Origin: Anaeramoeba flamelloides
Lineage: Eukaryota > Metamonada > Anaeramoebidae
NCBI GenBank assembly: GCA_027625915.1
Contig: JANTQA010000023.1
Coordinates: 20,398,001 to 20,462,000, forward strand
Direction: 5' to 3'
DNA length: 64,000 nucleotides
Position numbers and translations under genes: made by a program. Of the stretch, positions 1 to 13,322 are shown one piece after another. The notes below the pieces were generated by a model that was given only the letters and a program-made list of their open reading frames with translations, was not told the origin of the DNA and made no database searches. Every line of letters starts with the position of its first letter. The stretch's first letter is position 1.

Positions 1-1395
1 CCTTTTTTTCAGGAATCAAAAATAAATAGTCTCCAGAAAAAAAATTTTTTAAATGAGAATTTTGTTTAGAAAAAAAAATATTAATTGTTTCAACAAATTA
101 AGAAAGTAAAAACGGATATTAATTAAAACAGATTAAGCAATACCTTGAGAGTAGGAAATCTAAGCAGCTTTTCAAATTTTCACATCAAATTAAAAGTTTT
201 TTCCAATTTTTAATTTTATTATTTCAAAAGAAAAGTGAGATATTTTTTTTCATTTCTTGGAGATATGAATTGTTGTTTTCTCAATTGCTTGAGGGTTTAT
301 TGGTATTAGAGAAATAACGAAAATTTTAAGGGATTTACTTTTCAATCAGTAAGGCTGACATTTTACTTCTTGGTGTGTGTTTAGGTATTGGATTCTTTTT
401 ACAGTCACTACTCAAAAAGATTTTATATTCTTGAAGAAATAAGATCCAAATTTCTTCAATTCCAAACTAAAAACAAAGAAAATAAAAAATGCAAAAAAAA
501 ATTTTAAATCGACTTTTGAAGAAAATATGAAGCATAATTGTCAAATTTAGCTTTTATTTTGAAATTTCAAAATTAGAAATTTTTCAACTTAAAAAGCAAG
601 TATAAAATTTTTATAAAATAACGCTTTCGCAATTGTTTTGTGTTTATTGGTTTGAAAAGAAAATTACGAAATACTTAATCAAATCTTGATAATTTAAGAA
701 AGGGTAAAATTGTGAAAATATCGTAATTTCGAAATATTTTTGTAAAAGTAATTCTTTATGGGTAAATTGGATTGTGATTATTCAACTCTTTCAAGTTTGC
801 TTTTATCAACAAATCCATTGCTTCCACAGGAGAAAGTTGTCTTAAAATTAATTAAGAACTTTTGAAAACTTTGCAAACAATCGAAAAAGTAGATTAAAAT
901 AAGATTTTGCTGATCTCGAAGTATTTTGGAAAATCGTAACTTGGTTTTTTTATTTGATTTTTCTACAACCAATCAATTTTTGATCCAGCAGAAAAGCTAA
1001 AGAAATGTTCTGTTAGCTCTTGCAGAATTTAAATGAATCGATAAAAATCAAAGATTTTATTTCATTCTTTTGAAATCTGGCCAAGTTTCTATACCTTTTC
1101 TTGAGTTTTCTGTTTCTTTGGAAAATTCTTCGATTTTTGAAATGCTTATAAATGCAAATAAATATCTGTAAGTTTTTACTTGATACTTAATTTTTAAAAT
1201 ATTTTTATACCCGCTTTATATAAAGTATTTTATTAGTTTAGATGTTAAAAAGCTTTGGAAATTTTGGCTTGATTTCAAGTAATTCTTTCTCTTAGGCAGT
1301 TTTAAAACTTATGTTAATTAAGACATTTAGATTATAAAAATATAAATTGAGTGAAAAAAATTTATGAAATTTATTTGAATTTATCAGTAATATTT

Positions 1396-1868
1396 GTTGC
1401 AAAATAAATGGAACAAAATTTTCAATCAACTTTCAAAAAAAAGAGTTAGAAAATTAAACAACATTTAAAATTTTTAATTATTAAAATCAGATTAATTTAT
1501 TAATTGACCCTTGAGAAATGTGGGTCTTTTGATTATTTATTTAAATTCCTGAGCTGTGATTTTTTTATAAGCTGATTGAAAATAATAGATTTTCGAACCA
1601 AAAACAAGAATTAAAAAATAACCACTTTAGCCTTTCTCTAGTTTTCAGTTATACTGTTAATTGTAAAATAAATAGGTCAACATTTTCATTCAGCTTTCCA
1701 AAAAATCACAGGTCAAGAATTAAAGTAAAAAATCAAAGTTTTATAATTCTCAAGTGTTAATTAATAATTTAAACTTCTTTACAGAATTTAAAAAAATTGA
1801 AAAGTTGTTTAATTTGATAATTTTTTTTTTGGAAAGTCGAATGAAAATACTGTTCCCTTTATTTTATA
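1396..1868. repeat. Two adjacent copies of a ~200-bp palindromic repeat family
   Basis: Each copy begins with a version of AAAATAAATGGAACAAAAT followed by TTTCATTCAGCTTTCC, and ends with the reverse complement, around a ~100-bp AT-rich centre. The copies run about 1396-1590 and 1662-1868. The same structure recurs near 17458-17657, 19400-19585 and 39130-39345. The inverted ends and constant size suit a MITE. I could not read a clear target duplication, so the family is not assigned. Confidence 0.55.
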
Positions 1869-2596
1869 ACAAAGAGTATTAGGAAAATCCATAGATATTT
1901 TGAATAAAAAAAAACAGATGCGCCAAACGAAACCCAACAACCCTTGAGCACACTTCACTAACCCCTGGTTTGAAATAGAGATCCCACTGAACAAAATGAG
2001 AACAGATTAATTCTCTCAGGAACTTGACCCACCACATAAAAAGAGTTGGATTATGATTCAATTTATATTCTGACTTGATAATGATCAGAGTCAAAAAAAA
2101 TGAAAACTTTCAGAAGATTTCTTGAAATAATTAGAGATCTATGAAGTTTATTCCTAGGTTTATAATTAAAATTACACTTGGTGGAGTTTTTAACTTATTG
2201 ATAAACTGCTTATTAATCAAAAATAATATGACTAAAGGGAATTTGAACCACCTGAACCACATATTGGTGGAACATGTAACTACTGGCCCATTATCGGTTC
2301 TATGACCAATTAATTATTCTCTTGAAAAAATTGAAAAGAATTTAAAATATGTTCATTTCGATTTGAAAAAGTAAACACACAAATATTGACTAACTTATTT
2401 ATTTCCATTCCTGACATTGCAATTAATCTAATTTAAGGTTTTTCCAATTCTAAATTAGTCATATAAGGTACACACAAAATGAAAAAAACCCGAAATTAGA
2501 TGAAACTTGGTGATTATTGGGTTTGAAAATGAAAATACATTTTCCTTACAAAATTAGAATCGTGGTTAAATATTGATTTTTGATACTTGATAAAAT

Positions 2597-2689
2597 ACAT
2601 TTTTTCAGTAAAAAAAGACATTTTTTCAGTAAAAAAAGACATTTTTTCAGTAAAAAAAGACATTTTTTCAGTAAAAAAAGACATTTTTT
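2597..2689. repeat. 21-bp tandem repeat, about 4.4 units
   Basis: The unit ACATTTTTTCAGTAAAAAAAG repeats without change four times and then breaks off. Each unit is itself an imperfect palindrome (T-run, CAGT, A-run), so single strands could fold into a series of hairpins. The near-identity of the units suggests recent expansion. Confidence 0.9.
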
Positions 2690-3626
2690 ACTTTTAAAAA
2701 GAAAATCAATTCGGATTTTTTTTTTCTTTTTTTGGAAGATTACGAAGATTTGATATAAGTCTATGTATAAAAGTCTTTGATCTTTGAAAAATAGAAAAAA
2801 TAATAAAATTTAAAATCAAAGGTCTTGTATATATATATGTATATATACTGGCACCAAAAAAAGTATTGAACCAAAAGAATCCAAAAAGTTTAACACACCA
2901 AAATCAAATTTTGGAAAAAAAAAAAATAAACCCCCTTTCATTATCTTTGTCCCTTTAAAAATCAAATTTTGAAGAAAAATATTTTTAATAATTGAAGTTA
3001 TCTATTATACTATAAAAATTTCGATTTTAATTTTCAGTTACTATACTCAAGAGATGTTTATTTTTTGTCTAAAAATAATAGGAAAAATAAAATAAAATAA
3101 AGTAAAAAAAAACAATCAAAAAAAATAGAAATTTTAAAGAATTAATAAAACCCAAATATCGGTTCCCCTTTCATTTCAATTAATAAATTAAATCTCTTTT
3201 TCATATTTGAAACCAATTTTTTCATTAATTCATCTGTTACTTCTTTCCGATTTTTCATTTCCATTTTTCATTTTAACAAAACACTATGGAAAAAATAATA
3301 AAGAGAAAAAATGATTTATTGGTAAACTATTCATTGTGAGGGTGGAAAACTTCCAAAAGATACAAACAAAATTCAAAATTCAAATATCACATTGGCTGTT
3401 TATTATACAATTTAGTTTATATTATTTGATCAATTCTAGAAGAAATACCAAATTAGAATCATTCACTAATTGAAATGTTAAGACTTGTTTATAAATTTCA
3501 ATACTAACAAAACAAAAAAAAAAAAAACTTTTAATTATTAATATATATAAATCAATCATGTGATAAAAAGTTTTGAGGGGACATAACAAAAAAAAGTATT
3601 GATATATTTGGAAAAAATACCTATTA

Positions 3627-5193
3627 CACAGGTAGGACATTTTTGTAAACGGAAAACACGAAAAAAAACCACGAATTCCATGCGTTGCGACCGCGTAGAA
3701 TAGAGAGTTTTTTGAAAATTCGCGTTTAATTTTGAGTTTTTTATTTATCTTACCACATCTCAAAAATCTATTTAATTATTGGAGCTGAAAATAAACACAT
3801 AAAATATCTCATTAAAATAATTGGATAGAATATAATATTTTATTTATTTTATTTGGCCTGTTACCAAAAATTAAATTAATCCTAAAATTTAAAAATACAA
3901 TTTATTTTGTGTAATCAAAAATTTTTGATCGATCATAAAAAAACAAAATAAAAACAAAAAAAAAAATAATACTGATTATTAAAAGAAATTTTATCAAAAA
4001 CTTTGATTTAATTCAGCTAAGTTGATAGTGGTATAATATTTTCTCATTGTTGCTTCACATGTTTTCCCTGTTATATTGGAGTAAATAAATGTCATGATAG
4101 AATTGGTGAATTTAAGAAAGAATATTTTAATTCTCAAAAATTAAATTAAAAGATGAAAGAACTTATTACCTATGTTAGAACAAAATTTGAATTTGTATCC
4201 AGAAGTAAAAAAAGAAAAAAAAGAAAAAACCCTAGAAAACAGTTATTTTTGTTAAAAAAGCAAAAAAAAATCTTATTTGAAAACAATTTTGTAGAAAAGT
4301 AAATAATAAAAAATGAAATTATTTTTCTACACAAAAGAAAAATAATTCTATGGAAATAACTGTTTCGAAAAATAAGAACCGTGATAATGGGTTGAGTAAA
4401 AAAAAAAATTTTTTTATAGCGAAAAATCCAACTCAAAAAAAAATTAGAAATTTTATTATCTTACTGAAAATAGGGGATATGAATTCGAATGATGAAAAAA
4501 ATTAATGATCACTTTTCCCAAGTTAGGGATTTTGAAAAAAAAATTTTTTTAAGGGAATAATTTTTCCTTTTTAAAAAACTTTTTTTGTGATCAACAAAAA
4601 TTATTATGAATAGAAAAAAAAAATTGTGATTTGAATAAGGGTTTTGGCAAAGAAAATTTATTCGATTGGAAAAAACTTTGAAAAAAGAAATTTTGTTGAT
4701 ATTTTTTTCTTGCAATTGTTAATAAGTTATAGTTTATGTATTTTTTCAATTTATACTTCATAAATACCTAATAAGAATTCTAATGATAAATCATTTTTTT
4801 CACATTTAGTCTTAAGTTTGAAACTGTTAATTTTTACGTAATGAATTAAGAAAATTATAACATTTAAATTTCAAATGGTCAGTGTTTCGTAGAATATAAG
4901 GGTGTGTTTTCCAATACAAAAAAATGTGATCTGATCTAAATTGGAATTGGTAAAAAAGTGAAAATTGTCCTTCTTTTCTTCACATCTAAATACAGATTTT
5001 TTTCAAAGCGTTTAAAACGTTTAAAAATTTCTAAAGTTTTTAACTGAAAAACGCTTTAACTATTTTTGGCGTTTAAAAAATCCCCAATAGAACGCCTTTT
5101 ACGTGTTTTACACGAAAAAACTCCTAAACAAACGAAAAAACGCGAATTTCCGTTGAATTTAACTCATTTAAACGCTATTACGTCCTACCTGTG
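3627..5193. mobile_element. Non-autonomous TIR element with TTA duplication (Harbinger-like)
   Basis: The left end reads CACAGGTAGGAC and the right end is its exact reverse complement, GTCCTACCTGTG. Both are flanked by TTA (3624-3626 and 5194-5196). A 3-bp TTA/TAA target duplication is typical of PIF/Harbinger transposons. The ends stay loosely complementary further in and contain CG-bearing motifs unusual for this window (for example AAACGTTTAAA). The 1.57-kb interior has only short low-complexity frames and no transposase. It is probably a non-autonomous derivative; the superfamily call rests on the duplication alone. Confidence 0.7.
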
Positions 5194-5196
5194 TTA

Positions 5197-5796
5197 GTAA
5201 TTATTGATAGATCAAATGGTTAGATTCGAGCAACTAACTTAATTTGAGAATTCTTCTTTTATTTAAAGAACTCAACTTTAACCAAATATCAGTCTGTTCG
5301 AAAAAAATTATTGATCATACAAAAGAGGTCACGTAACTGAAAAAATGAAAATAAAAACAAAAAACTCAAAAATGAAAAAAAAAATTTTATATTTTACAAA
5401 AATCAAAATTATTTCCAATTTAAATTAAATTGTATTATTTTGATTCTTTGGGCGGCTTTAACTGTGTGGAAAAATTTGAATTTTAGTTTTTATTATTGAA
5501 ACTGGTATATTTATGAAAATTTAAGAAAAAAAGTAAAATCTAATTTCAAAATTTCTATTTAAAATTAAACAAAAAATGCCAAATAAATTGTAAAGCAATA
5601 AGAAATGATTTTTAAATTGAATTTTCTGTAAGGTTAAATTAAATTTCTCGAATTAAAGAAAGAAAATAAAAAAAAAAAACATAAAAACTCAAAAATAATG
5701 GTAATAAGTCTATATATTTGAAGCTTATGTTGATTGTAATCTAATAAATAAAAAATAAAAAATATTTAATAAAAAAATATACGAAAAAAAAGAATA
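5197..5796. other. Intergenic, 3' of LSG1
   Basis: AT-rich sequence between the TIR element and the stop codon of LSG1. No coding signal or repeat with readable ends is seen; it presumably includes the LSG1 3' UTR and polyadenylation region. Confidence 0.5.
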
Positions 5797-8700
5797 TTAT
5801 TTTTTTCTTCTTCTTCTTCTCCTAACTTTGGTTACTGAATGCTTTTTTTTCATACGTGTGAACCCATTTACACCTTCTTTTCCAGATGTTGTAGCTCTGA
5901 CACTTTTTAATTTTTTAACAAATTCTTCTTCAGATTGATCATATATTTTTGTCTTTGGCTTGTTATTATTCTTTTGGTTATTTTCTTTTACTTTTTTGAA
6001 TTGGATAGGCTTGATGTTTTCTAATGACCAATACGTTGGTATTTCATTAATTGATTTTTCATCTTCAAAATCTTTTTTTGGTGGTGGGAAACAATATAAT
6101 AGTCTTCCACTAACATAATCTTTTAAAATAAGTCTAGCGGATTTTGAAACATTTGGGACACCTTTTGCAGTCATAAAGCTTCTCGATTCTGCATACGATT
6201 CCAAAAATTGATATGCTGTTGGGGCTTGATTTCTGCTCTGTCCAAATTTTGGTTTTGGTAATTTAATTCCATAAAGTAATTCCATAACATCTCTTGGTAT
6301 TCTTTGACAAACCTTTTTATTTCAAATATATAAAAATTAAAAATTTGAAGTTTAGTTTATTTTGAAAAGATTTTCATAAAAAAGAGATCCAAAGTGAAAA
6401 TTAATAATTATTTTGAATTTTGGTGATTATTGGTTTTTTTTTTTTTATTATTGTTTTTTTTTATTATTATTATTGTTTTTTTTTTTTTTATTATTATTGT
6501 TTTTTTTTTTTATTATTATTATTTTTTTTTTTTATTTTTCTTTGGTTAACAAGAAATCTGATAAATTTATTTGATAATTTTTGTATTTTATAAAAATTTC
6601 AAAAGTTCCTTTAAGAATGAATTTTCAAGTAAATGAAATGTACAATTATTCACTTCACAACATATAATCAAAGAATTAAAATTTTGGATTTTGATTTTTT
6701 AGTTTTTTTTTTAATAGAGTAATTTTTATTTAATTTTAATTTTAAATGTTTTATAAAGAGTTATCATTTCTAAAAATTTTACAAAGTACGCATATTTATT
6801 AAATAATTCTAGTAAAAAGGAAAATTTAAATCCAAATATATAAAAAAACAAAAAGAAATAAACGATTTAGAACTTACAACTGTTATTGGTCCAATATAAT
6901 CACGTAAATGGTCAATTGAAATCATTCCATTACAAACAAGATCATGCTTTGTTCCAGTCAAGGAAGGAAATACTAATCCAGGGCAATCACATAATACAAG
7001 GTTTTCGTCAAGGATTATTGTTTGAAAATGTTTAGTTTTTCCTGGGGTTTGTGAAACGGCTACTTTTTTTTGCCCCCTTAATACATTGATAGTTGAAGAT
7101 TTTCCAACATTTGGGTAACCAACAAAACCAATAGTTAATCTTGATTTTCTTTTATAAATTCCCCATTCTTCAGCTTTTTTTTCAAGGTAAGTTAATAATT
7201 CTTCACTATCTAAAATTTTTACACCTCCTGTTTCATTATTTTCTTTTTCTTTTTCTTGTTCTTTTTCTGTCTCTGTTTCTTTTTCTTCACTTTTATTATT
7301 GTTTTCTTCATTATTATTTTCTTTCTCTTTCTCTTTCTCTTTCTCTTTTTCTTTTTCATTTTCTTCTTCTTTCTTTTCTTCGGTTTTGTTTAAATCTTTT
7401 TCTTTTTCTTCTTCCTTAACATTTTCTTCTTCTTCTTTTTCTTCTTTTTCTTCTTCTTTCTCATTCCTCATTTCAAATTTATTTTTATTATTCTTAGTAA
7501 AAAAAGAATCTTGTTGTTCTTGTAATTTCTGTAATTGCTGCTGTTTTATTTCTTTTTCGATTTTTTCTTTTTCCATTTCCCTTTTCTCATAAATTTCTTT
7601 ATCTGTTTCTTTCTTTGCAGAAAAAAAAATAACCTCGACTTTATGTCTTTTAAAATAGTTTTCCCATGCTTTTAAATAATTTGGTGATAATAAATCAGAT
7701 TTATTCATTAAAAGTACATTAAATTTGTCTTTTGAAAGATCTTTGACATATTTTTCCAGATCACGATTTCGAAATAATCTTGGATTACGGGCATCAAGAA
7801 TTTGAACAATAATATCACTTCTTTCCAAGACTCGCCATAATTGTCTCCAGACTTCTGGATTTTTTTCGAAGGGTGAGACATTCAATAACGGATTTTCAGA
7901 CAAACTTTTAATTATTTTTTTAAATTGAAAAATGAGAAAAATAGAAATTTGATTAATTAATTATTCAGACAAACCTTTTATAAAAAAAAAACAAGCGGTG
8001 AAAGATTTGATATTGTTGATAAGAAAAAAAAGCATTAGAATAATTTTTTTTTTTTAAGATATTTGCTTAATCCATTGATTTTTAAAATAAACACTCAAAC
8101 AACGGGAAAGCTTCAAAATAGTCTCTGATTTAATGTCTTTTTGATTTTAAAAAGTTGAGAAAAAAAAAAAAAAAAAAAAAACAAATAATCCATGATTGTG
8201 ATTTATTCCAAACAGTTTTTTTATTTTGGTTAATCTCATTAAATTCTAATTTATTGATATAACATCGCTTATTTGGTAATAGTTTTGATTTACAATTTTG
8301 GAAAGGTTGATTGTTTTTTAATTTTCTCATTTTATCTAAATAATTGATTTTTGAAATAATATTTTTTTTGATTATTGGATCAAAATAAATAAATATGATT
8401 TTTTGTTTTATAAAATAATTGTTTATTTCATATATGATGTTGAAAATAATGTTGTGAACATTTGGTCTTTTTTAATTTAATCATAATTTCATATAAATCC
8501 TGAATTACAATTAAGGTATTATTTTTTCTTTCAAACCTAAAAATGGGCTATATTATTCAAAAGAAAAAGAAAAATGAAAATAGAATTTTTTAAAAAAAAT
8601 GTTACAAAAGCCGCCGAAATTACTGAAATCACAAAAATCACAAAAAAAAACAAAGAGTATTCCATAATTTTTTATAAAAGGAAAAAAAACCATCATGCGA

Positions 8701-11591
8701 ATAAGGAGTAAAAAAGTATATAAAAAACTTATAGTATGCTTTAGATATTTTTCTGGAAAATGTAATATTTCCAAAATTACTTTCATCAACCCTTCATTAT
8801 TTTATGAATCCCATCAAAGTACATACTTTTGAAAAAAATTTTATTGAAAAAAAAAATGTTTTCTGTATTGTCAAAATATGAAAATTTCATTTTTTTTTCA
8901 TTTTCAAACAAATTTCATAATTTTGTAAACAAAAACTTTTTAAAATTACTTTATAAAATCATCAATGATAATTGACTCTGCAAAGAATAGTAAAAAAAAT
9001 GAAACTTTTTACATTTTAAAATTTGGAAAATAATTAAGAGAAATTGGACATTTCTTTTTATGAACATTGAATCAATTGACAACTTGAAATTTTCATATCG
9101 GAAATCTACTTATTTAAACAAAAATAATGTTCATTATCAATAATTATTCGAAAAGGGTTAAAAATTCGAGGTTTGATTTTGAAAAATATTAAAGATATTT
9201 TCATTGGAGTGTACTGTCCTGAAAATAAAATATTATTGTTACCTTTAACTGGTTACTTAAATTTAACACAATTCTCTCTCTCTCTCTTTTTTTTTTTTGG
9301 CTCTTTTAATAGGGAGATATATGAATTCATGTATTCTTCTCTGGTTCTGATTTATAACAAACTTTGAGGCTAGATCTTGAATTAGTGTAAATGATTACAA
9401 AATATTAATAGATTTTATTTCAAAGATTCCAGATTTTATTCAAGGAAATGATTATCTTGTATTTAAAAAAAAAATTAAAAACAATGAACTTTTTCTCATA
9501 TTTTTGTTCAATAAAAAAACAAAATTTTAATCTTTCAATGTCTTAAAAATTCTTGTTTTAAATTTATTTTTAGAAAATAAAGCCTTAACTATATATTGTT
9601 TACAAATTTATTTGTATGTTTCTTTTATATATTCAGAGTCGGTCAATATATCTTGATCACGAGTTAAATTTGAGTTCTGGGCGAAAAGTAAAATCATTAC
9701 CATTTTGGAAAAAAAGTGAAACACGGTTTTTCATTGGGAACCTTAATAGAACCCGAAAAGGAAAAGTAAAATCAATTAAAAGAAGAAACCAATTAACTCG
9801 AAATAATAACCCATTATAATATTTTCAATCGACCCAACAAACAAAATTCAAATCTACTTGATTTATCGAAATTGTTAGAGTGGTTTTGGAGATCTTCAAA
9901 AATAGTCAATTTTTGAACAAATTTTTAATAATTGATCAATCAAAGAAAAATCCCTTCAAAAGATAGTATTAAAAAAACTCTTATTGTGTTGAGTCCTTCA
10001 TTTTGTCTTTAATTATTTATTTTGTTCTTTTTTTAATTGATCTTACTTTGAATTTTCAGGCTCTATTAATGTTCCCTAATTAAAAACCGTGTTTCACTTT
10101 TTTTCCACAATGGTTAGTTATTTATTTTACATTATTACGAAAAAATTGAAAAATGAAAAAAATGATTTTCATACACGGACGTACAAATTGTGAATTTGCA
10201 ATTTTTTGAAAAAGTATAATTATATATTTAGTTATACTTGGGGTCATACGGCTTTTGGATCATCTGGATTTTAAAAATCCACATTTTACAACTAAACCGA
10301 ATTCTCCTCAGTAATGGTGGGGATTAGAAGATATTGGTACCTGGCAATTATTTTCTCCGTACCATATAGGAGATAATTTTGTAGTTGATTTTTAAAAACA
10401 GTTATTCCGTATATAACTATAACATTGACAAGGAAGTGTGAGTACTTTTGTTTGTTTCCTTCTCATCATATTCTCATCACATTAGCTTGACACATAATTA
10501 AATTATTTTGGAAAAAGTGAAAAAACAAAAAATTTTCCGAATTCATCATCAAACTTTGCTATTTGAGTTTTACTGATTTTCAACTAATTGTAAATTGAAC
10601 AAGTGTACTTTTAACCAAAAGAAAATTATCAAACTTGAAATAAATCCAAAGTAAAAGTATTAAGGGTAATCAAGAACTATACATTGGCAAAGAGAAATGA
10701 CGAAACGAAAAATCCAAGATCTTGCCAGTCAGATTCTGGTTCTGATTTGAGAATGATGCTCAAAAAAAATTTAAAAAAATTTCAAATACGTAATCATACA
10801 GGAGATAAATGAAGAAGAAATAAAAAAAAAATAAAATAAATCTGAAAAGAACAAACCTTGAAAGAGATTGTCTCCACTTGAGAAACATTCTGTCTTCTCT
10901 AAAGGCTAACTCTTCTTTCGTCATTTTAGGGTTCCACATTGGTCTATATTAGTTAACATAGAAAAGAGAAAGAAGGAATAATAAAATATAAATTGAAGGT
11001 GAGGGAAGGATGTATTGGCAAAAGGATCATAAAATTTTTATTAAAAGGAAATATGTTCATTCTCTTCTTGCTGTTTATTCAAGAATAGTTCTGTTTTGTT
11101 TCTGTTTTGTTTTTTTCAAGAAGAAATTTTGTTTTGTTTTTTTTTTTTTATTTTTAAACAAGCAACCACAAAGAAACAAACCTTTTTGGAATAACTAATT
11201 GGCTTTTTGATTTTTTTTTTTCAAGCACCATTGCTTGGGTAGGTGTAACTTCTTGTAAATAAAATTCTGCAATGTTTGAAGAATCAATAATTTTGACGGA
11301 TTCTTTACTTGCTTTAAACTGTGTGCCTGATAATTTTGCGTATTCAAGGAATTCTGTTAAATCGTTTTCTTCAATGACTGAACGTAACTTTTCTTCTTGT
11401 GTTCCAGAAGTTTTTTCTTTTAAATTTGCTTTATAAAGGATATCCCTTTCGGCGTATTTGTCCTCGCTCAATTTTTGTTTGTTTTTTCTCATATTTGATC
11501 CAAATTTCTTATTGAAAATTGCTTTTCCCGCTCCTTTGAATTTTTTTGACTTCCTATTTCGTTTCTTATTTACCTTTCCTCTTTGACTCAT
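5797..11591 (-). CDS. LSG1: LSG1, large-subunit ribosome export GTPase, 4 exons
   Basis: Cytoplasmic GTPase of the LSG1/Nog family that releases the export adaptor NMD3 from pre-60S subunits. Exons are about 11591-11182, 10943-10857, 7904-6878 and 6312-5797; the frame stays open across all joins and gives 679 residues (yeast 640, human 658). The basic N-terminus and the WR...L segment of exon 2 match the family. The GTPase motifs come in the permuted order expected: NKSD (233-236), SAK (261-263), GYPNVGKS (428-435), the TPGKTKHFQT region (452-461) and DCPG (472-475). Between G5 and G1 lies a long K/E/N-rich insert (about 265-395), far more charged than usual. Exon 4 carries the RIPR..ME.LYGI segment and a basic tail. 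Intron 2 (10856-7905, 2.95 kb) carries a MITE. Introns have GT-AG ends (GTTTGT or GTAAGT donors). Identity is secure; exact ends are inferred by eye. Confidence 0.93.
6430..6540. repeat. T-run / TTATTATTG low-complexity tract in LSG1 intron 3
   Basis: Runs of T alternate with TTATTATTG units through most of this stretch, inside the 565-bp third intron of LSG1. Simple low-complexity sequence; nothing else is seen in the intron. Confidence 0.7.
9700..10113. mobile_element. 414-bp MITE with ~50-bp TIRs and TTA duplication, in LSG1 intron 2
   Basis: The ends CCATTTTGGAAAAAAAGTGA and the complement of TCACTTTTTTTCCACAATGG form long inverted repeats running about 50 bp, through AACACGG and on to a GGGAACCTTAATAGA-type motif. 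TTA flanks both ends (9697-9699 and 10114-10116), as in PIF/Harbinger elements. The inner TIR motif is shared with copies near 40362 and 60035. A 67-codon frame crossing the left end is a by-product of the element. No transposase; non-autonomous. Confidence 0.8.
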
Positions 11592-13031
11592 TGTTTATTC
11601 AATTTTTGAAAAATTTTGTTTTAAATAAATGGTGGAGAATTTATAAAAATGATTATTTTTTTTTTAATCTCGGCGATTGCAGACTAGAAATTTTGAATTT
11701 CATTTAGTTGATAATATCAATTTGGTTTTAATTTGAAATCTTTTAGAGTTGTGAAAAGACCATTTTTTGAGATAATGGCAATATTGATTTAAAAAGTGAT
11801 TGTCTGGCTAAATTTTTTTTAAAGAATAAAAAATGTACTTGTGAACAATTTCTTCAGAGTTCTTCCTATAAGTAGAATTCCATTTTAATCATAACACGAT
11901 CAAAAACAAACTCTACCAATCAAAGTCTTACTTTTTGAGAAAAATAAAATTATCAAAATTTTGTTCATTTTGTTTATCTTTCATTTTTAATACTAATCTT
12001 GGAATTGGCCAACTTTTTCATGAATTTTTTTTTAAAATTGCAAAGATAGTTGTATATAACAAGTAGAAAGAAATATTATAATAATTTCATACAAAGTTGA
12101 TTTGATTTTTTTTAAGGGATTAATATTTGGTATGTAAAAAGTGTTTAAAATGAAAAGAGGTGTTAACAGGAACAGTTATCATTGTTAAAACTGTCTTTAA
12201 AAAATTTAATTAAAAAATATAGTTCAAAAAAATAAAATTTCATAAAGTAAAAAAATCGATAACGAAGTTAAAATATAATCAACTTTTAAAGATAAATTTA
12301 AATATATAAAATATCAATTCCTATACTTTACAGTTGAATAATAAATTTCTTAAATTTGTCTTGAAATTTAGATTACTAGTTGAAAAAATCCCTTTTTTTT
12401 AAACAAATTAAATAATTAAACATGTTTTTTTTTAAAATTATTCCACAAATATTGGGAAATATATTGATTTTAAAATTAGATTCATCAAAAGGGAATTAAA
12501 GCAATCAATTTTTGGTTTTTTATGCTGAAAATAATTTGAGTTAATTTTTAAATTTAAAAATTAAAAAAATAGTTAAATTTGGAGGTTCTAAATATGAATT
12601 ATTAGAACCTTTAATAATATTATTTTGTTTTCAATTTTTCTATTTGGAAAAGGAAATATAAAATAAAATTTGAAAATGATACTTTTTAATCCCTTTTGTT
12701 AATTTGAAATATTGGAGTTTTACATCCAAATGTGACTGTATTGTGGGTACAGTTAGCTCTCTGCGAAATACTTTTTTTTTTGTGAATAAATACTTTATCT
12801 CTAATAAATTTGTTTTTTTTTAAAAAAATGAAGATCTCAGAAATAGACTATTTTTCACTAATAAAAGATATATAGAAAGGGTATTTTGAAAAAATAATAA
12901 ATTAATTTCAAGGTACAGGTGTTTCGGATCTTTAATTAAAAATTATTTTCTGGATGGAAATAAAATAAAAATAAATGATTTAAAACCTTAAATATATATT
13001 TATCTATATAGTTAATTAAAAAAAAGAAAGG

Positions 13032-13062
<31 letters not shown>

Positions 13063-13322
13063 TTTTTTGTATTTAAAAATAAAATAAAAAATATAGAGAA
13101 CAACAAACAATGAAAAGCTAAATAAGAAATAGACTATACCCAAGAATATATTATTTTTTTGAAAAAAATATTTTATCTAAAAAAGTAAATTTCCCAAAAG
13201 ATGTAGAAATTTTCCTGAGATTTAAATAATATATAAAAAAATAAATTTCAATTTTTACCTTGAATTTCTTGAAAATGTAGTAATATGAAAAGAAGAAGAA
13301 AAAAAAAAATAAACTTTTTCAT
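11592..13322. other. Intergenic, 5' of LSG1; no gene seen
   Basis: AT-rich sequence with homopolymers, including a long A-run near 13029-13060. I see no exon, RNA gene or repeat with clear ends. The LSG1 promoter must lie near 11592-11800, but no recognisable core element stands out. Confidence 0.5.

Larger units (their letters stand above)
1..3623. other. Non-coding AT-rich region with palindromic repeats
   Basis: I see no exon with a recognisable protein or codon pattern; the few open frames are short and low in complexity. The stretch holds two copies of a roughly 200-bp palindromic repeat (near 1396-1590 and 1662-1868), a 21-bp tandem repeat (2597-2689), a short TA run near 2829-2850 and many A or T homopolymers. 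Confidence 0.6.

Noticed and set aside
7141-7592. Two plus-strand open frames rich in Phe, Ser and Leu
   Set aside because: They are antisense shadows of the K/E-rich insert of LSG1 exon 3 (GAA/AAA repeats read backwards).
9616-9819. 67-codon plus-strand frame with a basic end
   Set aside because: It runs into the left arm of the 9700-10113 MITE and is antisense to the LSG1 intron.
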